From UBA1672 sp023140905 (GTDB lineage Bacteria > Pseudomonadota > Alphaproteobacteria > Micavibrionales > Micavibrionaceae), in assembly GCA_030636745.1 (NCBI GenBank), contig DAOVWH010000032.1, positions 1-15,643 of the forward strand: a stretch of 15,643 nt of DNA, written 5' to 3'. A program made the position numbers and the translations under genes. Numbering within the stretch: position 1 is the stretch's first letter; each line of letters begins with the position of its first letter. The notes under the pieces were generated by a model. That model ran no database searches. It was not told where the DNA came from and saw only the letters and a program-made list of their open reading frames with translations. Below are positions 6,321 to 14,038 of the stretch, in pieces.

Positions 6321-9125
6321 TTATCGCCCAAGCCTTTCTAATATGTGAGGAATATGGACCTGATCGGCTTTATAATTTCCGGTAAGAGCATACATAACCA
6401 GATTAACACCAACCCGCAGACTCATTTCACGTTGCCGCCGGATTGAATTACCTTTTGGCCCGATATAACGGTTTGTATTAATTTCACCATAAGAATCAGC
6501 CCAAGAGCCAATCCAGTCGTTACTGCCAATAATCACAGAAGAAACATTATCGCGTCCACCGGCACTAAAACGCTCAACCCATAATGTTCCATCATTATAG
6601 CGACCGGGAAAATCTTTTAGCAGAAAGAATGTGCGGCCTAATACATGATCTTCCGGTATTGGTATGATCGGAGGAATATCCAGAGAAGAGGTAACTTGAC
6701 GCAATGTTTTGGCATTTTCTGTATTAATCATGCTGCGTGTTGAGCGGTTTTGGTCGCGTGTATCGAAAATAATAGTTCCACCATGATCCAGATAAAACTG
6801 AATATTTTGCATGGCTTTGTCTGAATAATGTTTTTGCTGAGCACTGATTGACCAGAAAATAATAGGGAAAAAGGCCAGCACATCATTTTCAGGATCAAGC
6901 TGAGCAATTCCTTCCGGTTCCACAGATGTGCGTTTTGAAAGGACTTGGGATACAGCTTCAAGGCCTTTATGTGTCAGGCTATCAAGCTGTGTATCTCCAG
7001 TTTCAATAAAAGCCAGATAAAAGCCGTTTGCGTAATCCAGCACATTATCATCATTTGCACAGGCAGTGTTTTCAGGAATAACCAGAAACACACACAGAAT
7101 AAGCGCTATAGTTTTTTTACGATGGAAAAAATGTGCTGCGAGGGAGCTTGCATGTCCAACCATGAAAATCATAATCAGCCAGTCCAGACAGAAAAGACAA
7201 GTAGTAACATAAAGCATATATGGAGCAAGATTATGCTCATAATTCTGGGCATAATGGTTTTTCATTACGCCGGAGGGCAGGGAAGAAGGTGTCTTTAATT
7301 CCCCTATGTTTTTGCTTGAACCGATATTAAAGGCCAGCTGATTTTGTGTATTGCCGTATAAGCCGGGAGGTATAGTTGAAGACGGTGTGAAGTTTTCTAC
7401 TTCACTGACAGGCATAGGTTGGATAATGCCACTGGGAGAGGTGAGATTGCCATATCCATCCATAATCAAGAGCGGGTCCAGACTTGTAAAGTTGTTGGAG
7501 GAGCCGGAGTTGTTTTGTCCGGCTAAACGAATAATGCGTTTGAGCACAGATACATATAGCCCTGATAACGCAAAATTTGACCAGTCTGTATTTGCTGTTG
7601 TGTGAATAAGGATAAGTAATCCCTTATCTTGCTGTTGTGCCGTAATAAAAGGCGTTCCATCAGAAAGCTTTGCCCATACTTTCCCGCTTAAAGCTTGTTC
7701 TGGATCGGCCAAAACTTGCTGGTGGATACTGATATCTTGTGGTGCTTCAAGACCGTAAAACGGACTATCTTCAGTAAAAGGAGCAATATGTTGTGGCTCA
7801 TCCCATGACAATGAGCCGGAAAAAGATCGACCTCCAGAGCGTAAAGCTACGGGTAACAAAAACTTTTCACTTTGTGAATCAGCTAAATTAGGACCGGAAA
7901 AACGCAAGAGCAATCCGCCATCTTTAATCCATTCTTCCAGATGGTTAAGTGTTCCGGTAGGCATTGCTCCTGTATCAGGCATAATAATTGTAGAAACTCC
8001 GGCTTCAATCAGAGCATCTATAGTTCCAAAATGAATAGCGGCAAAAGGCTCTAATGCACGTTTTATATAGTAGTTATCATCAATTAAAGGAGCACCGCTT
8101 TCTGATTGTGCTGTTCCCAAAATGCCGATTTTGCGTTTCTTAAAATCATCATCCAGAATAAAAACCGCTCCGGCTCCTTTATGTCCGGCGATATGAAAGC
8201 GCGCTATTTTGTCTTTCAAATCCTCAAGCAAATCAAAGGCTACAGTTTGCGGCAGGTCTTTGGTAGATAAATTTACAGAGCGCATATCCAGTACATCATT
8301 GCGCAGGGCTAGAGCTTGGACAGAAACAGGCAAAGCGTCTGTTATATTTTCAGGTGCATCAACATCAATGCGAATACTGCTGCCGTCTTTAAGCTCTTTT
8401 TTTGTCAAAGCCCGTTTTGTCGGGCGAAGCAATAAGGGAAGATTTTCACTTTCCGGAGTTATAAAACGCAAGCTGCCCTGATTTTGTATAATGCGTAATG
8501 TCTCGTAAATTTGCCCTTCATCCAGCCCGTGAGACAGCCATATACTATGGATATCACCATTATTGGTATCATTATGTTTAATGGCTTTATCCAGTGCTTT
8601 ATAATTAGCAGGCCATGGATTAGGTGCCATTCCACGTAACATAGACACAGCTTTTTCCCGCGTGAGAGGTCCGTGCTGTATGATATTCGTTTCTCCAAGA
8701 TTTTCTGTTGTGGGCACGATGTAAATAGCCCGTTTTTCACGGTCTGCTTGAGTGATGATTTCTTCAGCTGTGCTGATCTGTGTTTCCCAATTTTGAGCAC
8801 TGGGCCAGCTATTATCAAGAATGATGCGTACAGGGCCGTTTCCAAAAAGGGAAGATGCCGGATTTATTACAGGTTTGGCCAGAGCAATAATAAGGAGAGC
8901 AACTATTAATAATCTTAAAAGCAATATCCACCATGGTGTGTGGCTGGGTGTGTTTTCATGACTAACCAGTCCTTGCAAAAATCGTGTAGCCGGGAAGAAA
9001 ATTGTTTTAGGTGCCGGAGGAGTGATGCGCAATAAATACCATAAGCCCGGTAAAGCCAGCAATCCGGCTAAAATAGCTGGGTGCATAAATACAATTTGGG
9101 ATAAAGAGCTGAGCATATGAAACAT
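6321..9125 (-). CDS. BatA-like N-terminal plus DUF4159 C-terminal membrane protein
   Basis: A 934-residue envelope protein. The N-terminus has the BatA-type aerotolerance layout: a first membrane segment with LPGLWYLLR, the PPAPKTIFFPATRFL motif, then TPWWILLLRLLIVALL and ALAKPVINP. A degenerate VWA region follows, with VRIILDNSWPS in place of a clean DxSxS. A GATase1-like stretch includes STIIMPDTGAMP and WIKDGGLLLRFSGP. Membrane segments lie at about 636-657 and 671-686. The second has a signal-peptide-like ending, ENTACA-ND, with the junction at about residue 690. The DUF4159 domain spans about 691-934 (YANGFYLAF, LDHGGTIIFDTRD, GRDNVSSVIIGSNDWIGSWA). ATG 9125 overlaps the upstream TAA by one base (TAATG) and has AGGAGG 12 bases ahead. 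An alternative ATG lies at 9116, and a TTG at 9161 lies deep in the upstream gene and is unlikely. Function is unknown. As a family it sits beside MoxR and DUF58 and is thought to act with them at the membrane. Confidence 0.87.
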   Translation of the reverse strand: MFHMLSSLSQIVFMHPAILAGLLALPGLWYLLRITPPAPKTIFFPATRFLQGLVSHENTPSHTPWWILLLRLLIVALLIIALAKPVINPASSLFGNGPVRIILDNSWPSAQNWETQISTAEEIITQADREKRAIYIVPTTENLGETNIIQHGPLTREKAVSMLRGMAPNPWPANYKALDKAIKHNDTNNGDIHSIWLSHGLDEGQIYETLRIIQNQGSLRFITPESENLPLLLRPTKRALTKKELKDGSSIRIDVDAPENITDALPVSVQALALRNDVLDMRSVNLSTKDLPQTVAFDLLEDLKDKIARFHIAGHKGAGAVFILDDDFKKRKIGILGTAQSESGAPLIDDNYYIKRALEPFAAIHFGTIDALIEAGVSTIIMPDTGAMPTGTLNHLEEWIKDGGLLLRFSGPNLADSQSEKFLLPVALRSGGRSFSGSLSWDEPQHIAPFTEDSPFYGLEAPQDISIHQQVLADPEQALSGKVWAKLSDGTPFITAQQQDKGLLILIHTTANTDWSNFALSGLYVSVLKRIIRLAGQNNSGSSNNFTSLDPLLIMDGYGNLTSPSGIIQPMPVSEVENFTPSSTIPPGLYGNTQNQLAFNIGSSKNIGELKTPSSLPSGVMKNHYAQNYEHNLAPYMLYVTTCLFCLDWLIMIFMVGHASSLAAHFFHRKKTIALILCVFLVIPENTACANDDNVLDYANGFYLAFIETGDTQLDSLTHKGLEAVSQVLSKRTSVEPEGIAQLDPENDVLAFFPIIFWSISAQQKHYSDKAMQNIQFYLDHGGTIIFDTRDQNRSTRSMINTENAKTLRQVTSSLDIPPIIPIPEDHVLGRTFFLLKDFPGRYNDGTLWVERFSAGGRDNVSSVIIGSNDWIGSWADSYGEINTNRYIGPKGNSIRRQREMSLRVGVNLVMYALTGNYKADQVHIPHILERLGR

Positions 9126-10036
9126 TATTTGCGTAAGCCTCCTTTTTCTACAGACTCCCAAATAGTTCTAAGCGTATCTGTAATGTCATAATCCGTGCGG
9201 TGTAACTGATAATGCCAGCCATAGCGCAGACATAAAGATTCCATGGCTTTTATATGTTCGGCAATGCGTTGCGCATAGCTTTCCCGAATATTAGCAACGT
9301 TATTAATGATCTCTTCATCTTCCGTATCTATGCCTGTAAAGTGCACACGTCCAGAAAAACCAAGCTCTATTTCTGCCGGATCAAGAACTTGAACGATGAG
9401 GGCATTTTTAGTTTGTTGTGCCAAAGTTTCAAAGCGTGATTCAATATCCTCAATAGGTAAAAGAAAATCACTGACACCTATAAAAACACCGTGGCGGGGC
9501 AGGGTGTAAGTATCAATATCAGGTAAAGTGGCACAAACTATACGTGTGTGTGCGCGTTCTAATAAATAATGTCCTAGCCTTTCCAGATTTTTTTCACTGC
9601 GCCCAGTGCGTTTTTCTCCGTAAACACCGATTTGCTCATAGCTGCGTTGGGCAAGCAAAGCAAGAGCCATACAGATAATTTGAGCTGCTTCCTGTTTGGA
9701 ATAAAAAGCTATATTAGTATCAGAGCTAAACCGCATATTTTTTCCACCAGCACACCAGAAAAACATTTTGCGCGTGACCAACCATTCTTTTTGCTTGATA
9801 AAAACTTTGTCGCTTTTTGCAGATTGTCTCCAGTCAATATCTTTCGGGCGGTCTGTAGGCATATAGTCACGAAATTGCCAGAAATCTTTACCGCTTCCCG
9901 GTTTGCGCCGAGCATGTTCGCCATGAAAAATGCTGTCCGCAATTTTTTGAGAGCGTAACATTAGTGTCGGCAAAGATGCAGATTTATCCTCTGCCTGAAT
10001 CCTTAGTTTTTCTATGACAGAATTAATAGCTTTCAT
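9125..10036 (-). CDS. DUF58-family protein (MoxR partner) with an altered VWA metal site
   Basis: A 303-residue soluble protein. The family signature is clear in the first third: GSGKDFWQFRDYMPTDRPKD followed by IDWRQSAKSDKVFIKQKEW. DUF58 proteins are VWA-like and are almost always encoded next to MoxR ATPases, where they are thought to be the ATPase's partner. Where family members usually read WxDxSxSM, this protein has WCAGGKNM (94-101), so the Asp and both Ser residues of the metal site are replaced. The rest of the fold appears intact and there is no frameshift, which argues for a functional change rather than decay. The start is ATG 10036, 20 bases after the MoxR stop, with only a weak ribosome-binding site. 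The 3' end overlaps the next gene by one base. Confidence 0.9.
   Translation of the reverse strand: MKAINSVIEKLRIQAEDKSASLPTLMLRSQKIADSIFHGEHARRKPGSGKDFWQFRDYMPTDRPKDIDWRQSAKSDKVFIKQKEWLVTRKMFFWCAGGKNMRFSSDTNIAFYSKQEAAQIICMALALLAQRSYEQIGVYGEKRTGRSEKNLERLGHYLLERAHTRIVCATLPDIDTYTLPRHGVFIGVSDFLLPIEDIESRFETLAQQTKNALIVQVLDPAEIELGFSGRVHFTGIDTEDEEIINNVANIRESYAQRIAEHIKAMESLCLRYGWHYQLHRTDYDITDTLRTIWESVEKGGLRK
9138..9145 (-). promoter_or_regulatory. Ribosome-binding site AAAGGAGG for the DUF4159 gene
   Basis: On the minus strand AAAGGAGG lies inside the last codons of the DUF58 gene (encoding KGGL). It ends 12 bases before the ATG at 9125. It is a near-perfect anti-16S match and decides the start in favour of the TAATG overlap. 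This arrangement points to translational coupling of the two genes. Confidence 0.75.
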
Positions 10037-10056
10037 GACGTTATACTTTGTATATA

Positions 10057-11049
10057 TTAGAGATTTTCAGCTACTTCATTAATCAGATCATCTATGCTTA
10101 CACCTTGTGAACGTGCTTTGAAATTCAAAGCCATACGGTGACGCAACACAGGAGCGGCCAAAGCTAGAACATCTTCCTCAATCGGAGCACTACGTCTTTC
10201 AAGCAAAGCACGGGCACGTACAGCTAGAATTAACCCTTGTGAACCACGAGGTCCCGGCGCCCATGTTACGTAGTCATTCACTTGACCGGGAGAGGATTCT
10301 CCGGGGCGAAGCTGCCGTACTAATTTAACAATCATATCAACAACGCTTTCCCCCACAGGCATATCACGTACCAGATATTGTATATCCAGCAAATCATCAG
10401 CTTTCATAACACTGGAAGCTTGATGCATTTCGTTATTTGTTGTCTTCAGAATAACTTCGCGCTCGGCTTCAAGATTAGGGTAATCAACATTGACTTGCAT
10501 TAAAAAACGGTCAAGCTGTGCTTCCGGTAAAGGATACGTGCCTTCTTGCTCAATCGGGTTTTGTGTGGCTAGAACGTGGAACGGTTCAGGCAAAGAATGG
10601 GTTTGTCCGAAAATTGAAACTTCTTTTTCCTGCATGGCTTGAAGCAAAGCTGACTGTGTGCGCGGTGAAGCCCGGTTAATTTCATCAGCCATAAAGAACT
10701 GAGTAAAAACAGGACCTTTGATAAAACGGAAAGAACGTTTTCCACTTTCGCTTTCTTCCAATACTTCTGATCCCAAAATATCAGCAGGCATTAAATCAGG
10801 CGTACATTGCACACGGCTAGAGCTAAGTCCTAAAACATGGGCAACCGTTTCTACCAGTAAAGTTTTTGCCAGCCCCGGTACGCCGATTAAAAGTACGTGT
10901 CCGCCTGCCAGCAAAGAAATTAAAGTTTGATCGATGACCTCATTTTGTCCTATAACAACCTTTGATATTTCTTGCTTTGCGGCACTGATTTGATCCAAAC
11001 TTTGCGCAAAAGCACTGGAGGTATCTTTAGAGGCAGCAACTCCGGCCAT
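10057..11049 (-). CDS. MoxR-family AAA+ ATPase
   Basis: A 330-residue cytoplasmic ATPase of the MoxR (AAA_3) group, which acts as a chaperone for VWA-containing partner proteins. Walker A is GVPGLAKT (56-63). Walker B is FFMADEINRA (Asp122, Glu123), followed by SPRTQSALLQAMQE. Sensor 1 is ATQNPIEQEGTYPLPEAQLD (161-180), with the family's DRF at 180-182. A C-terminal helical lid contains WAPGPRGSQGLI. Length is typical. The start is ATG 11049, with AAAGGA eight bases upstream. A TTG at 11103 would add 18 residues unlike the family and is rejected. It is the first gene of the operon with DUF58, DUF4159 and the terminal VWA membrane protein, and is read away from the divergent cca gene. Confidence 0.95.
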   Translation of the reverse strand: MAGVAASKDTSSAFAQSLDQISAAKQEISKVVIGQNEVIDQTLISLLAGGHVLLIGVPGLAKTLLVETVAHVLGLSSSRVQCTPDLMPADILGSEVLEESESGKRSFRFIKGPVFTQFFMADEINRASPRTQSALLQAMQEKEVSIFGQTHSLPEPFHVLATQNPIEQEGTYPLPEAQLDRFLMQVNVDYPNLEAEREVILKTTNNEMHQASSVMKADDLLDIQYLVRDMPVGESVVDMIVKLVRQLRPGESSPGQVNDYVTWAPGPRGSQGLILAVRARALLERRSAPIEEDVLALAAPVLRHRMALNFKARSQGVSIDDLINEVAENL

Positions 11050-11162
11050 ATTTGTAGTCCTTTCATATTTCTTTATAAACAATCGGGATATATAATTATG
11101 CAATACTACGCATTGAAGCGATCATAATATAGCGATTAAAACAGAAAGAACAGTCCCCATCT
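11050..11162. promoter_or_regulatory. Divergent intergenic region between the moxR and cca genes
   Basis: These 113 bases must hold the promoters of both divergent genes. On the minus strand TTCAAT and TATATA are 17 bases apart, and TTGCAT is followed after 18 bases by TTTATA. On the plus strand CATAAT (within GATCATAATATAG) is a possible -10 for cca. A short inverted repeat, ATGC-AATACTAC-GCAT, also lies here. None of these matches is strong enough to assign a transcription start. Confidence 0.35.
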
Positions 11163-12395
11163 ATGTGTTTAGAGGTAAAATATAAAATTCCTGAACAAAG
11201 CTGGATGAATACAAACTTCATTCAAAATGTTTTCAATATTGTGCAAGGGTCTATTCCTTTGGATGAGCCACAGATTTTGTGTGTTGGAGGCTGTGTACGT
11301 AATGCGTTTTTAGGAAAAGATATTGATGATATCGATCTGGCAACACCGCTGGAACCTGACGCTTTAATACAAATTTTAGAAAAAGAGGGCATAAAGGTTA
11401 TTCCAACAGGTTTAAAGCATGGCACAGTAACATTGGCCAATAAAGGTCTTCGCTACGAGGTTACAACGCTGCGCTGGGACAAAGAAACAGATGGGCGTCA
11501 TGCACAGGTTTCTTTTACCCAAAGCTGGAAAGAAGATGCCAAGCGCCGGGATTTTACGCTTAACACGCTGCTTATGGATTTACATGGCAATATTTATGAT
11601 CCGCTGGGTTGTGGTCTGGAAGCTGTGAAAAACCTGCAAGTACGTTTTGTCGGTGAGCCTCAAAAACGCATTGAAGAAGATTATTTGCGCATCTTGCGGT
11701 TCTTTCGTTTTAGTGCTTATTATGCCGGTAAATACGATAAAGAAGGGCTTGAAGCTTGCCAAAATGCAGCAACCAATATCAAAACATTATCAAAAGAGCG
11801 TATTACTCAGGAATTTCTTAAGATTATATCGGTAGATAAGCCACATGATGTTCTTGATGTTATGTTTTCTCATAATGTCTTAAGCGATTTACCCCCCAAA
11901 GAATATGACGCAAAATTCTTTGAGTACGTGTGTACGTTACAGTCTCGTTATAAATTGCAGGCAATAGCAACTCGCCTATTGATTCTGGCTGCGCTAGATA
12001 TAAATAATGTAAAAGCAATGGGACAATATTTACTTTTGCCTAAAGTTTTTCTCAAAGATATGAAATGCATTCTTGGTGCATTGAACTTGCCTGATCTTTC
12101 ATGCAGCAAGGCTGTTCATGAGAGTATTTACCGTTTTGGTCGAACTTCAACCGCGCAGGCTCTCATAATTGAACTGGCACAAGACCGTGTTATGAATGCT
12201 TATGCACCGATGGCGCTTGATATGATACAAAACCGGGGGATTCCTGATTTTCCTATAAGTGGAAAAGATCTTATCAAGAAGGGGGGAATGAAGCCGGGGC
12301 CTGCATTAGGCAAAGAGCTAGAGCGATTAGAGGGTTTATGGATTGAGAATAACTTTTCTATAGATGGGATAGAGGATCTGGAAAAGCTAAAATAG
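11163..12395 (+). CDS. cca: CCA tRNA nucleotidyltransferase / poly(A) polymerase family (class II)
   Basis: A cytoplasmic enzyme that adds or repairs the 3' CCA end of tRNA. The nucleotidyltransferase head is complete: VGGCVRNAFLGKDI (41-54), the catalytic acid pair in DIDLAT (D56, D58), and the HGTVT turn at 86-90. Then come VTTLR, RRDFTLN (128-134), YDPLGCG (145-151) and the RNA-binding-associated EEDYLRILRFFRFSA (171-185). The rest, to residue 410, is the helical body and tail. No HD phosphohydrolase motif is seen. Motif reading cannot separate a CCA-adding enzyme from a poly(A) polymerase, but the CCA role is usual in alphaproteobacteria. The start is uncertain: ATG 11163 has no clear ribosome-binding site and ATG 11208 (MNTNFI) is possible. 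The 3' end overlaps trmL by nine bases, tail to tail. Confidence 0.9.
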   Translation: MCLEVKYKIPEQSWMNTNFIQNVFNIVQGSIPLDEPQILCVGGCVRNAFLGKDIDDIDLATPLEPDALIQILEKEGIKVIPTGLKHGTVTLANKGLRYEVTTLRWDKETDGRHAQVSFTQSWKEDAKRRDFTLNTLLMDLHGNIYDPLGCGLEAVKNLQVRFVGEPQKRIEEDYLRILRFFRFSAYYAGKYDKEGLEACQNAATNIKTLSKERITQEFLKIISVDKPHDVLDVMFSHNVLSDLPPKEYDAKFFEYVCTLQSRYKLQAIATRLLILAALDINNVKAMGQYLLLPKVFLKDMKCILGALNLPDLSCSKAVHESIYRFGRTSTAQALIIELAQDRVMNAYAPMALDMIQNRGIPDFPISGKDLIKKGGMKPGPALGKELERLEGLWIENNFSIDGIEDLEKLK

Positions 12396-12836
12396 ATTAG
12401 TCTGGCGTAGCGCCTCTCCTAAAATCATAGAGGTTGCATTGACAATATTTAAAGAACGAAAATCTTGCTTCATCGGGATAAATACACGGGCATGCGCTTT
12501 TTCATGAACATAGTCAGGAACACCCGCGCTTTCCCGTCCGGCCAGTAAGATATCATCAGATTTAAAAGCAAAATCATGATAGTGTTGTGATGCTTTTGTG
12601 CTCATCAAAATAATTCGCATTTTGCCGTGATAATGATTATAAAAAGCTTCCCATGAGTTGTGACGCGTAATGGTGACCTTATCAAAATAATCCATAGCAG
12701 ATGTGCGGATTTTGCGTTCATCCCATGCAAAACCGCAAGGCTCGATAATTTCCAATCCAACGTCCATACAGGCGCATAAACGCATCATCGCTCCGCAATT
12801 TTGTGGAATATCAGGTTGGTACATAGCAATTTTCAA
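12387..12836 (-). CDS. trmL: tRNA (cytidine(34)-2'-O)-methyltransferase TrmL
   Basis: A small SPOUT-fold methyltransferase (149 residues) that uses S-adenosylmethionine to methylate the 2'-OH of the wobble nucleotide in certain tRNA-Leu species. The N-terminal IAMYQPDIPQNCGAMMRLCA and IIEPCGFAWDERKIRTSAMD match the TrmL pattern. The knot motifs are LLAGRESAGVPDYVHE and FRSLNIVNATSMILGEALRQ. Length is close to the family's roughly 155. The start is TTG 12836: AGGAG lies eight bases upstream, and MKIAMYQPDIP aligns with the family's first strand. The ATG at 12824 would cut that strand and lies 20 bases from the ribosome-binding site. The stop overlaps the convergent cca gene by nine bases. A perfect hairpin precedes the ribosome-binding site. 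Confidence 0.93.
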   Translation of the reverse strand: MKIAMYQPDIPQNCGAMMRLCACMDVGLEIIEPCGFAWDERKIRTSAMDYFDKVTITRHNSWEAFYNHYHGKMRIILMSTKASQHYHDFAFKSDDILLAGRESAGVPDYVHEKAHARVFIPMKQDFRSLNIVNATSMILGEALRQTNLF

Positions 12837-12844
12837 CGAATCGT

Positions 12845-12849
12845 CTCCT
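12845..12849 (-). promoter_or_regulatory. Ribosome-binding site AGGAG deciding the TTG start of trmL
   Basis: AGGAG on the minus strand is separated by eight bases from TTG 12836 and by 20 from ATG 12824, so it supports the TTG start. It sits one base from the foot of the hairpin at 12851-12880. Confidence 0.7.
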
Positions 12850-12850
12850 G

Positions 12851-12880
12851 AGCTTTATTTCAAATCTAATAAATAAAGCT
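12851..12880. repeat. Perfect 10-bp inverted repeat in the trmL leader
   Basis: AGCTTTATTT (12851-12860) and AAATAAAGCT (12871-12880) are exact reverse complements separated by a 10-base loop. In the trmL transcript the stem would end one base before the ribosome-binding site AGGAG. On the plus strand it lies 18 bases ahead of the likely DUF465 promoter. It could be an RNA hairpin that controls trmL translation or a DNA operator for both genes. A terminator role is unlikely, because trmL's coding start follows directly on the minus strand and no nearby gene runs into it on the plus strand. Confidence 0.6.
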
Positions 12881-12898
12881 ACTATATAAAATTTTTCT

Positions 12899-12928
12899 TT
12901 GATTTACCCCCCCATTATTCGATATCAT
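12899..12928 (+). promoter_or_regulatory. Likely promoter of the DUF465 gene
   Basis: TTGATT (12899-12904) and TATCAT (12923-12928) are spaced 18 bases apart, matching four and five of six consensus bases. They lie just upstream of the gene at 12959. The spacer contains a run of seven C, unusual in this AT-rich sequence. Confidence 0.4.
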
Positions 12929-12958
12929 ATAAGTATCATCAAGAAATGGAGGAGCCAT

Positions 12959-13165
12959 ATGTCATTAGCAATTATATCTGAAGTTAAGACCGTTAATCCG
13001 CGTGTTCAAGCGCTATTGGAACGCCATGAGGAGCTATCCAGACAGATTGAAGAAGCACAGAAAACGCTCTCAACGAAGGATCATTATCTGAAACAACTGA
13101 AAAAGCGTAAACTGGTAGTAAAGGAAAAAATCGCTGACGAGGAACGAATGGTTACACGCCAGTAA
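12959..13165 (+). CDS. DUF465 / YdcH-like small coiled-coil protein
   Basis: A 68-residue, highly charged helical protein without membrane segment or signal peptide. NPRVQALLERHEELSRQIEE is the family-like helix, followed by LSTKDHYLKQLKKRKLVVKE, where the family usually ends in a conserved leucine- and lysine-rich stretch (LKKxKLxLKDxI). The first half reads as a short coiled coil. Such proteins are common in alphaproteobacteria and their function is unknown. The start is ATG 12959, with GGAGGAG (12948-12954) directly upstream. An earlier in-frame start at 12899 would run through the promoter and lacks a ribosome-binding site. A strong terminator follows 42 bases after the stop, so this is probably a single-gene transcript. 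Confidence 0.83.
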   Translation: MSLAIISEVKTVNPRVQALLERHEELSRQIEEAQKTLSTKDHYLKQLKKRKLVVKEKIADEERMVTRQ

Positions 13166-13207
13166 TCACACGTCAGTAACAGGCAAGCCAATGCCTATAT
13201 ATAATTA

Positions 13208-13237
13208 AAAGCCGGATTCATATTGTATTCCGGCTTT
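13208..13237. terminator. Bidirectional rho-independent terminator
   Basis: AAAGCCGGA (13208-13216) pairs perfectly with TCCGGCTTT (13229-13237) around a 12-base loop. A T-rich run follows on the plus strand (CTTTATTTTT). On the minus strand the stem is followed by TTAATTA. It lies between the convergent DUF465 and DUF1013 genes and can serve both. Confidence 0.85.
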
Positions 13238-13262
13238 CTTTATTTTTATCATGCATTTTGTA

Positions 13263-13979
13263 CTATATTGCGGAAGAACTATCATCAGATGAGTTAGAGG
13301 ATGATGTGTTAGCCAGAAAGTTTGAAAAATCAAACCCACCGGTAGAACTTTTTTCTTCTGCAGTTTTTTCTTGTTCTTCCTGAGATCTTTGCATTTCTTC
13401 TTCACGCTGAGCCTTAATTGCTTCAGGGTCTTTTCCTGCGGCTTTTAAGCCTTTATTATAAGCAAGCTCATATTCCTGATAAGTACAAAGGCCAAGTTCA
13501 GCGGGGTGGCGTGGTTTCAAATTAGGTGTGTTTGGGTGAGTTTTTTCACGAATACCGTTAATTGTTGGCTTAGTCGTTCCAATAAGCTTGCAGATTTGCG
13601 CGTCCGATATTTCAGGATTATACTTAAGGACATACGCAATTGCATCAGGTTTATCACCACGCTTGGATACAGGAGTATAGCGCGGGCCTTTAGAGCGGAC
13701 TTTAACTGATGGCAGATCACGTTTTGCAATGGTTAAAGAAGCGCTAGAATTAGATTCACAGCGATCAAGTTCTTCACGTGCTAGTTCTCCATGCTCAATT
13801 GGGTCGCGTCCGACCAGTCCTTTACCGATTTCTTCGTTCGCCATAGCTTCAACTTCAATTTCTGTAATACCTGTAAAATTGGCAATTTGCTTAAAGGTCA
13901 GGGCTGTGTTTTCAATTAGCCATACTGATGTAGCTTTTGGCATTAAAAGCTGTGGACTTTGTTGTGAGGCCTTCGCCAT
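13263..13979 (-). CDS. DUF1013-family protein (TrcR-type cell-cycle transcriptional regulator)
   Basis: A 238-residue soluble protein of the alphaproteobacterial DUF1013 family, given the name TrcR as a proposed cell-cycle transcription regulator. The family start is clear: MPKATSVWLIENTALTFKQI (13-32), then ANFTGITEIEVEAMANEEIG. The first part looks like a helix-turn-helix, and a second helical module lies at about 111-145 (DAQICKLIGTTKPTINGIRE). YTPVSKRGDKPDAIAY links them. The C-terminus from about 190 is a charged coiled stretch followed by a Ser/Asp/Asn-rich tail, probably disordered. The start is ATG 13979, with GGAG eight bases upstream. A start at 14060 would add 27 residues unlike the family. 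The gene is convergent with DUF465 and divergent from the DUF1192 gene. A two-tier inverted repeat lies 60-116 bases upstream of its start. Confidence 0.88.
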   Translation of the reverse strand: MAKASQQSPQLLMPKATSVWLIENTALTFKQIANFTGITEIEVEAMANEEIGKGLVGRDPIEHGELAREELDRCESNSSASLTIAKRDLPSVKVRSKGPRYTPVSKRGDKPDAIAYVLKYNPEISDAQICKLIGTTKPTINGIREKTHPNTPNLKPRHPAELGLCTYQEYELAYNKGLKAAGKDPEAIKAQREEEMQRSQEEQEKTAEEKSSTGGFDFSNFLANTSSSNSSDDSSSAI

Positions 13980-14038
13980 CTTGTTTTCTCCATCTTTATA
14001 TAGAAAATCTACAAATATGCTCCTTTTAAAAAAACATA

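Noticed and set aside
6317..6331. TTG start (6331) for the terminal membrane protein
   Set aside because: The only ribosome-binding-like sequence is one base away, and ATG 6316 follows the upstream stop neatly. This remains the least certain of the start choices.
6945..7605. Plus-strand open frames of 84-117 codons within the DUF4159 gene
   Set aside because: They lie opposite a well-supported gene, have no ribosome-binding sites and show no family motifs.
9126..9161. TTG start (9161) for the DUF4159 gene
   Set aside because: It would overlap the DUF58 gene by 37 bases. AGGAGG and the TAATG overlap support ATG 9125.
11050..11103. Upstream TTG start (11103) for the MoxR gene
   Set aside because: The extra residues do not match the family, and ATG 11049 has AAAGGA at good spacing.
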